Below are positions 6,072 through 10,258 of a stretch of DNA of 10,258 nucleotides, piece after piece. A program made the translations under genes and the position numbers. Source of the stretch: an uncultured Lachnospiraceae bacterium (GTDB lineage Bacteria; Bacillota; Clostridia; Lachnospirales; Lachnospiraceae); assembly GCA_946633495.1 (NCBI GenBank), contig CAMPAX010000069.1, positions 1 to 10,258 on the forward strand. Reading direction: 5' to 3'. Below the pieces are notes generated by a model. The model was not told the DNA's origin, made no database searches, and saw nothing but the letters and a program-made list of their open reading frames with translations. How positions within the stretch are numbered: position 1 is the stretch's first letter; each line of letters opens with the position of its first letter.

Positions 6072-6739
6072 TGCGCTACCTGACTTTTGCCCTGGCGAAG
6101 GGCAGACTTGCAAAAAAATCCATGGCTCTCTTTGAAAAGATCGGCATCACCTGTGAGGAGATGAACGAACCGGGCACAAGAAAACTGATCTTTACAAATG
6201 AAGAACTGGGATTTCGTTTCTTTCTCTCAAAGCCCAGTGATGTACCCACATATGTGGAATACGGTGTTGCGGATATCGGAGTAGTGGGGAAGGATACGCT
6301 TCTGGAAGAGAACCGGAACCTGTATGAGGTGCTGGATCTCGGTTACGGTGCCTGCAGGATGTGTGTCTGCGGACCGGAGAGTGCCAGAGAGCTTCTGAAA
6401 CGGAATGAGATCATCCGGGTTGCATCCAAGTACCCCAACATCGCCCAGAATTATTTCCGGAACAAAAAGAATCAGAGTGTGGAAGTGATCAAGCTGAACG
6501 GTTCCGTGGAGTTGGCTCCCATTGTCGGTCTTTCCGACGTTATCGTGGATATCGTGGAAACCGGATCCACGCTTCGGGAGAACGGACTCACGGTTCTGGA
6601 GACGGTCTGTGACCTCTCGGCCCGGATCGTAGTGAATCAGGTGAGCCTGAAAATGGAACATGCCCGGATCCGTCAGTTCCTGACGGATGTGGCCGCGGCA
6701 CTTCAGTCAGAGAATGAATCGGAAAGCGAGTCACAGTAA
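6071..6739 (+). CDS. hisG: ATP phosphoribosyltransferase catalytic subunit, short form
   Basis: Catalyses the first step of histidine synthesis, joining ATP and PRPP to give phosphoribosyl-ATP. At 222 residues it is the short HisG, lacking the C-terminal ACT-like regulatory domain of the ~290-residue long form, and so needs HisZ, encoded directly upstream. Visible family features are the N-terminal ALAKGRLAKKSMALFEKIGI, GVADIGVVGKDTLLE, and the PRPP-binding segment SDVIVDIVETGSTLRENGL. AGAGGAGG ends 7 nt before the ATG, which overlaps the hisZ stop by one base. The last residues form a Ser/Glu-rich tail (ENESESESQ) not needed for the fold. Confidence 0.97.
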   Translation: MRYLTFALAKGRLAKKSMALFEKIGITCEEMNEPGTRKLIFTNEELGFRFFLSKPSDVPTYVEYGVADIGVVGKDTLLEENRNLYEVLDLGYGACRMCVCGPESARELLKRNEIIRVASKYPNIAQNYFRNKKNQSVEVIKLNGSVELAPIVGLSDVIVDIVETGSTLRENGLTVLETVCDLSARIVVNQVSLKMEHARIRQFLTDVAAALQSENESESESQ

Positions 6740-6749
6740 ATATTCGCGT

Positions 6750-6770
6750 TGACAGATAACCGAACTGTCA
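6750..6770. repeat. Small inverted repeat between hisG and hisD
   Basis: TGACAG (6750-6755) and CTGTCA (6765-6770) form a perfect 6-bp dyad with a 9-nt loop, just before the hisD ribosome binding site (AAAGGA, 6774-6779). The left arm also spells TTGACA, but no -10 is found 16-18 bp downstream, so I do not call a promoter. It may be a weak RNA hairpin tuning hisD translation. Confidence 0.35.
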
Positions 6771-6786
6771 CAGAAAGGATTGCATC

Positions 6787-8082
6787 ATGAGGATCATCAA
6801 ACTTACACCCGAGACCCGTAAGAATCTGCTCTCGGAGCTTATCAAAAGAAGTCCGGACGATTACGGCCCCTATGAGGAAACCGTAAAAGAGATCGTAAAT
6901 GACGTACATATACGCGGCGATGAGGCGCTGCTGGAATATACCGCCAAATTCGACAAGGCAAATCTTACCCCCGAGACCATGCGGGTAACAAAGGAAGAGA
7001 TCGAAGAAGCTTATAATGCCGTGGATCCCGGCCTTCTGGAGGTGATCCGAAAGGCCATTAAAAACATCGAAGATTATCATGAACTACAGAAGAGGAACAG
7101 CTGGATCACAACCAATCCAAACGGCACGATCCTTGGGCAGAAGATTGCTCCGGTGGAATACGCCGGCGTCTATGTCCCCGGAGGAAAGGCAGCATACCCT
7201 TCCACGGTTCTGATGAATGTGGTACCTGCCCGGGTTGCAGGAGTTCCTCACATCGTAATGACAACTCCCTGTAATGCGGAAGGAAAGGTTTATCCCAACA
7301 CACTGGTTGCCGCAAATGAAGCCGGTGTCACGGAGATCTACAAATGCGGAGGCGCACAGGCCATAGCAGCCCTTGCATACGGAACCGATACCATCCCGAA
7401 GGTGGATAAGATCGTGGGCCCCGGAAATATCTTTGTAGCCATCGCCAAACGTGTGGTCTTCGGACACGTCAGTATTGATTCCATCGCCGGTCCCAGTGAA
7501 ATCATGGTTCTGGCAGATGAGACCGCAACTCCGAAATATGTGGCTGCGGATCTGCTTTCCCAGGCAGAACACGATGAGCTTGCATCTGCGATCCTGGTAA
7601 CGACCAGCGAAGATCTTGCAAAACAGGTTTCCGACTGGATCGATCAGTTCACGGCAAAACTATCCCGAAGGGAGATCATCCAAAAATCTCTGGATAACTT
7701 CGGTTACATTTTAGTTGCGGGAAATATGGAAGAGGCCATCGAGACGGCAAATACCATAGCACCGGAGCATTTAGAGCTGCTGACAAAGGATCCCTTCCAG
7801 ACCATGACAAAAATCCGCAATGCGGGCGCTATTTTCCTCGGAGAGTATTCTTCCGAGCCGCTGGGGGATTATTTTGCCGGACCAAATCATGTTCTTCCGA
7901 CAAATGGAACCGCACGGTTCTTCTCGCCTCTGGGAGTAGATGATTTCATTAAAAAGACCAGCATCATTTCCTATTCCAGAGAAGCGCTGGAGGCGGTACA
8001 TAAGGACATCGAAACCTTTGCGGAATCAGAAAGCCTGACTGCCCACGCCAACTCCATCCGGGTAAGATTTGAAGAACATTGA
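6787..8082 (+). CDS. hisD: Histidinol dehydrogenase
   Basis: Zinc- and NAD-dependent enzyme that oxidises L-histidinol twice, through histidinal, to L-histidine, the end of the pathway. Its length of 431 residues is normal. The zinc ligands Q259, H262, D361 and H420 are present (in LLSQAEHDE, PLGDYFAGPNH and LTAHANSIR), as is the catalytic pair E327-H328 (APEHLE). The nucleotide-binding parts VGPGNIFVAIAKR and SIAGPSEIMVLAD are intact. AAAGGA lies 7 nt before the ATG. It begins 47 bp after hisG, within the same operon. Confidence 0.98.
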   Translation: MRIIKLTPETRKNLLSELIKRSPDDYGPYEETVKEIVNDVHIRGDEALLEYTAKFDKANLTPETMRVTKEEIEEAYNAVDPGLLEVIRKAIKNIEDYHELQKRNSWITTNPNGTILGQKIAPVEYAGVYVPGGKAAYPSTVLMNVVPARVAGVPHIVMTTPCNAEGKVYPNTLVAANEAGVTEIYKCGGAQAIAALAYGTDTIPKVDKIVGPGNIFVAIAKRVVFGHVSIDSIAGPSEIMVLADETATPKYVAADLLSQAEHDELASAILVTTSEDLAKQVSDWIDQFTAKLSRREIIQKSLDNFGYILVAGNMEEAIETANTIAPEHLELLTKDPFQTMTKIRNAGAIFLGEYSSEPLGDYFAGPNHVLPTNGTARFFSPLGVDDFIKKTSIISYSREALEAVHKDIETFAESESLTAHANSIRVRFEEH

Positions 8083-8122
8083 TAACGGCATCATTATATT
8101 GATTGAAATGGAGGTGTCATCC

Positions 8123-8716
8123 ATGGAAGACAGAAAAAGTTCCATCGCCAGAACCACCAGTGAGACAGACATTTCTCTGGCTCTAAACCTCGATGGTTCC
8201 GGTGTATCAACCGTAGATACGGGAATCGGTTTCTTTGATCACATGCTGAAAAGCTTTGCAAAACACGGCTTCTTTGACATGAGTCTGGTTGCCAAAGGCG
8301 ACCTTTATGTAGACAGTCACCACACCATAGAGGATACCGGCATAGTACTCGGCAGGGCCATTAAGGAGGCTGTGGGGGATAAAGCCGGAATCCGCCGTTA
8401 TGCATCCTTTACCATGCCCATGGATGATGCTCTGATCCTCTGTGCCGTAGATCTCTCCGGACGTCCGTATCTTTCCTATGACCTGAATCTTACGGTTCCG
8501 AAGGTGGGTTATTTCGATACGGAAATGGTGAGGGAGTTTTTCTACGCCGTATCCTATGCCGGAGAGATGAATCTGCACTTAAAGCAGCTTTCCGGCACCA
8601 ATAACCATCACATTATTGAAGCAGCTTTCAAGGCATTTGCAAATGCACTGAGTATGGCAACCCGCATTGATGAGCGCCTGAAGGGTGAGATTCTTTCCAC
8701 CAAAGGTTCGCTTTGA
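8123..8716 (+). CDS. hisB: Imidazoleglycerol-phosphate dehydratase
   Basis: Manganese-dependent enzyme that dehydrates imidazoleglycerol phosphate to imidazoleacetol phosphate. The protein has 197 residues, the size of a stand-alone dehydratase; there is no fused histidinol-phosphatase domain as in E. coli. Signature parts are GIGFFDHML (D39-H40), SHHTIEDTGI (H66, H67, E70, D71) and GTNNHHIIEAAFKAFANAL (H162, H163, E166). GGAGG (8110-8114) lies 8 nt before the ATG at 8123; the longer open frame from the TTG at 8069 overlaps hisD and lacks a ribosome binding site. The gap to hisD is 40 bp. Confidence 0.97.
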   Translation: MEDRKSSIARTTSETDISLALNLDGSGVSTVDTGIGFFDHMLKSFAKHGFFDMSLVAKGDLYVDSHHTIEDTGIVLGRAIKEAVGDKAGIRRYASFTMPMDDALILCAVDLSGRPYLSYDLNLTVPKVGYFDTEMVREFFYAVSYAGEMNLHLKQLSGTNNHHIIEAAFKAFANALSMATRIDERLKGEILSTKGSL

Positions 8717-8832
8717 TCCCTGCCATATGGTTAAATAACAAAAATATGACGATCGGAAACATGAATCGACGGCTATGCCATATTATTATGGGTTATTCAT
8801 GGATCTGTTTGTTAACATCAGGAGGTTCGTAT

Positions 8833-10098
8833 ATGGACGGAAAGGTGAAGATCATCCCATGCGTGACACTGGACAATCCGGTGGCGGAAGCAAAATTCTA
8901 CAACGACACCGGCGCAGATGCCGTTGCCTTCTTTGACAGCAAGGCATCCCGGGAAGGACTGGAGAAAAATATCCCGGTCATCAAAGAGATTGCCAGGGAG
9001 GTGGATATTCCCATCATCGCCTGCGGCGGTGTTCGCAGACTGGAGGATGTGAAGAAGCTGCTGTATGCGGGAGCCTCCAAGGTCTGCATGAAATCCGCTC
9101 CTCTAAATGACATTTCCATCGTGAAAGAGGCGTCGGAACGATTCGGCTCTGACCGGATCATCGTAACGATCGATCTTACGGACTGCGAGGATCCCATAAG
9201 CTATGGAAAAGCCCTAAGGGAAGCCGGAGCCGGTGAGCTGATCATCGTTCACTACGGAAAACTGACAAGGTATAATGAGTATGTAAAGCAGATCAAGAAG
9301 GAAGTGGGGCTTCCCATCATTGTATCTTCCTACAGTACGGACGGGGCAGAAATCGCCGAACTTCTGAATGATACCGGAGCAGAGACCGTCAGCCTCTACA
9401 ATCTTCAGCAGCATGACGTGATGCAGCTGAAGCTGGCCTGCAAAGATGCCGGAGTACCGGTGAATCTGTATGAGAGCGCCGTACCATTTTCCGAATTCAA
9501 AGCAGATGACAAGGGACTGGTTCCCTGCATCGTTCAGGATTACAAAACCAAAGACGTTCTGATGATGGCTTACATGAATGAAGAGTCCTTTGAGAAGACT
9601 CTGGAGACCGGGCGTATGACCTATTTTTCCAGAAGCAGGAACGAACTATGGACCAAGGGCGAGACCAGCGGACATTTTCAGTATGTAAAGTCTTTGGCTA
9701 TCGACTGCGACAAGGATACCATTTTAGCCAAGGTATCTCAGGTGGGTGCGGCCTGCCATACCGGTAACCGCAGCTGTTTCTACACCCCGCTGGTGGAGAA
9801 AGAATACAATGACACCAATCCACTCACGGTGTTCCAGGATGTTTATGATGTGATCATGGACCGAAAGAAACATCCGAAGGAAGGGTCCTATACCAACTAC
9901 CTCTTCGATAAGGGTATCGACAAGATCCTGAAGAAGGTGGGAGAGGAATGTACGGAAGTGGTGATCGCTGCCAAGAATCCGGATAAGGATGAGCTGAAAT
10001 ATGAGATCTCGGATCTTTTGTATCACCTGATGGTGCTGATGGCAGAGCGGGATACCACCTGGACCGATGTGATCCGGGAGCTGGCAGAACGTAGGTAA
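8833..10098 (+). CDS. hisIE: HisIE bifunctional enzyme with an N-terminal HisF/HisA-like barrel
   Basis: Fusion of 421 residues. HisI (about 221-325) is the phosphoribosyl-AMP cyclohydrolase: the zinc cysteines C292, C308 and C315 and the DCD motif (291-293) are present. HisE (about 330-421) is the phosphoribosyl-ATP pyrophosphohydrolase, with VGEECTEVVIAA and EISDLLYHLMVLM. Together they do steps 2 and 3. The first ~210 residues are extra and resemble a HisF-type TIM barrel (KIIPC start, GADAVAFFD, IACGGVRRLEDVKKLLYAGASKV, ERFGSDRIIVTID). The aspartate after KIIPC is replaced (T12), the adjoining KDGRVVKG-type loop is missing, the second catalytic aspartate has no clear match, and the second phosphate motif GG is SS (165-166). 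HisF activity is thus unlikely. Start: AGGAGG (8820-8825), 7 nt upstream. The reading frame is unbroken. Confidence 0.93.
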   Translation: MDGKVKIIPCVTLDNPVAEAKFYNDTGADAVAFFDSKASREGLEKNIPVIKEIAREVDIPIIACGGVRRLEDVKKLLYAGASKVCMKSAPLNDISIVKEASERFGSDRIIVTIDLTDCEDPISYGKALREAGAGELIIVHYGKLTRYNEYVKQIKKEVGLPIIVSSYSTDGAEIAELLNDTGAETVSLYNLQQHDVMQLKLACKDAGVPVNLYESAVPFSEFKADDKGLVPCIVQDYKTKDVLMMAYMNEESFEKTLETGRMTYFSRSRNELWTKGETSGHFQYVKSLAIDCDKDTILAKVSQVGAACHTGNRSCFYTPLVEKEYNDTNPLTVFQDVYDVIMDRKKHPKEGSYTNYLFDKGIDKILKKVGEECTEVVIAAKNPDKDELKYEISDLLYHLMVLMAERDTTWTDVIRELAERR

Positions 10099-10214
10099 AT
10101 CGGAAAGCGGCAAAACCCGATTAAACCCAGGATCTGCAAAAGGCGGATGCCCCGGGAACCGGGGGAACGTAGTTAATCGGGAAGCAGCATGCTCCGTTAA
10201 GTCGTATATAACGG
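10087..10214. repeat. Imperfect direct repeat and dyads after hisIE
   Basis: A stretch of about 40 bases starting GAACGTAG at 10087, over the end of hisIE, recurs in diverged form from 10165 (GAACGTAG, ATCGG, AAGC, CCG and TTAA shared in order). Dyads are AATCGG/CCGATT (10098-10103 with 10118-10123), CCCCGG/CCGGGG (10150-10155 with 10159-10164) and CCGTTA/TAACGG (10194-10199 with 10209-10214). None has a T tail. The final 160 bases hold no gene that I can support; they may be the end of the his transcript or the leader of a gene beyond the window. Confidence 0.45.
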
Positions 10215-10258
10215 AAACCATACAAATACACCGGCAGAAAGGCGCGGTGCAAAACAAG

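Noticed and set aside
6749..6777. Internal promoter starting with TTGACA between hisG and hisD
   Set aside because: No -10-like sequence lies 16-18 bp downstream; TTGACA is part of a small inverted repeat.

Overview
The window looks like a chromosomal segment from a Gram-positive anaerobe of the class Clostridia, most likely family Lachnospiraceae. Evidence for this is the AGGAGG-type ribosome binding sites, a LexA with a GAAC-N4-GTTT type SOS box, a HisZ plus short-form HisG pair, and proteins with CW_binding_1-type (YYF/GW) repeats. The family assignment is inferred from protein style and gene content; no database was searched. All recognised genes are intact. No RNA gene, insertion sequence, phage gene or CRISPR array was seen.

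Left part (1-2357, + strand). rsfS, the ribosomal silencing factor, comes first and probably ends an operon that enters from the left. A well-formed sigma-A-type promoter (TTCACA, 17 bp, TATAAT) follows it and drives a membrane-anchored HD-GYP-type phosphohydrolase and a small protein I do not recognise. Both end at a strong terminator that can work in both directions. Between that terminator and lexA lies a compact cluster of GC-rich palindromes, including a perfect 14-bp hairpin, with no gene.

Middle part (2358-4802). lexA is on the minus strand, with an SOS box over its predicted -35 region, so it is probably autoregulated. Divergent from it is a single-pass membrane protein with an unusual layout: N-terminal four-cysteine zinc ribbon, long disordered linker, one membrane segment, Thr/Glu/Pro-rich stalk, then cell-wall-binding repeats. 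A hairpin and a terminator follow, then a predicted promoter for the next operon.

Right part (4803-10098, + strand). This is a histidine biosynthesis operon: hisZ-hisG-hisD-hisB-hisIE. HisZ and the short HisG together catalyse step 1. HisIE carries out steps 2 and 3, HisB the dehydration of imidazoleglycerol phosphate, and HisD the last two oxidations. hisC, hisH, hisA, hisF and a histidinol-phosphatase gene are not in the window. The most interesting feature is the last gene: its HisI-HisE part is canonical, but it carries an extra N-terminal domain of about 210 residues resembling a HisF/HisA TIM barrel. That barrel has lost the catalytic aspartates and one of the two phosphate-binding motifs. 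The final 160 bases hold small dyads and an imperfect copy of the end of hisIE, but no gene.
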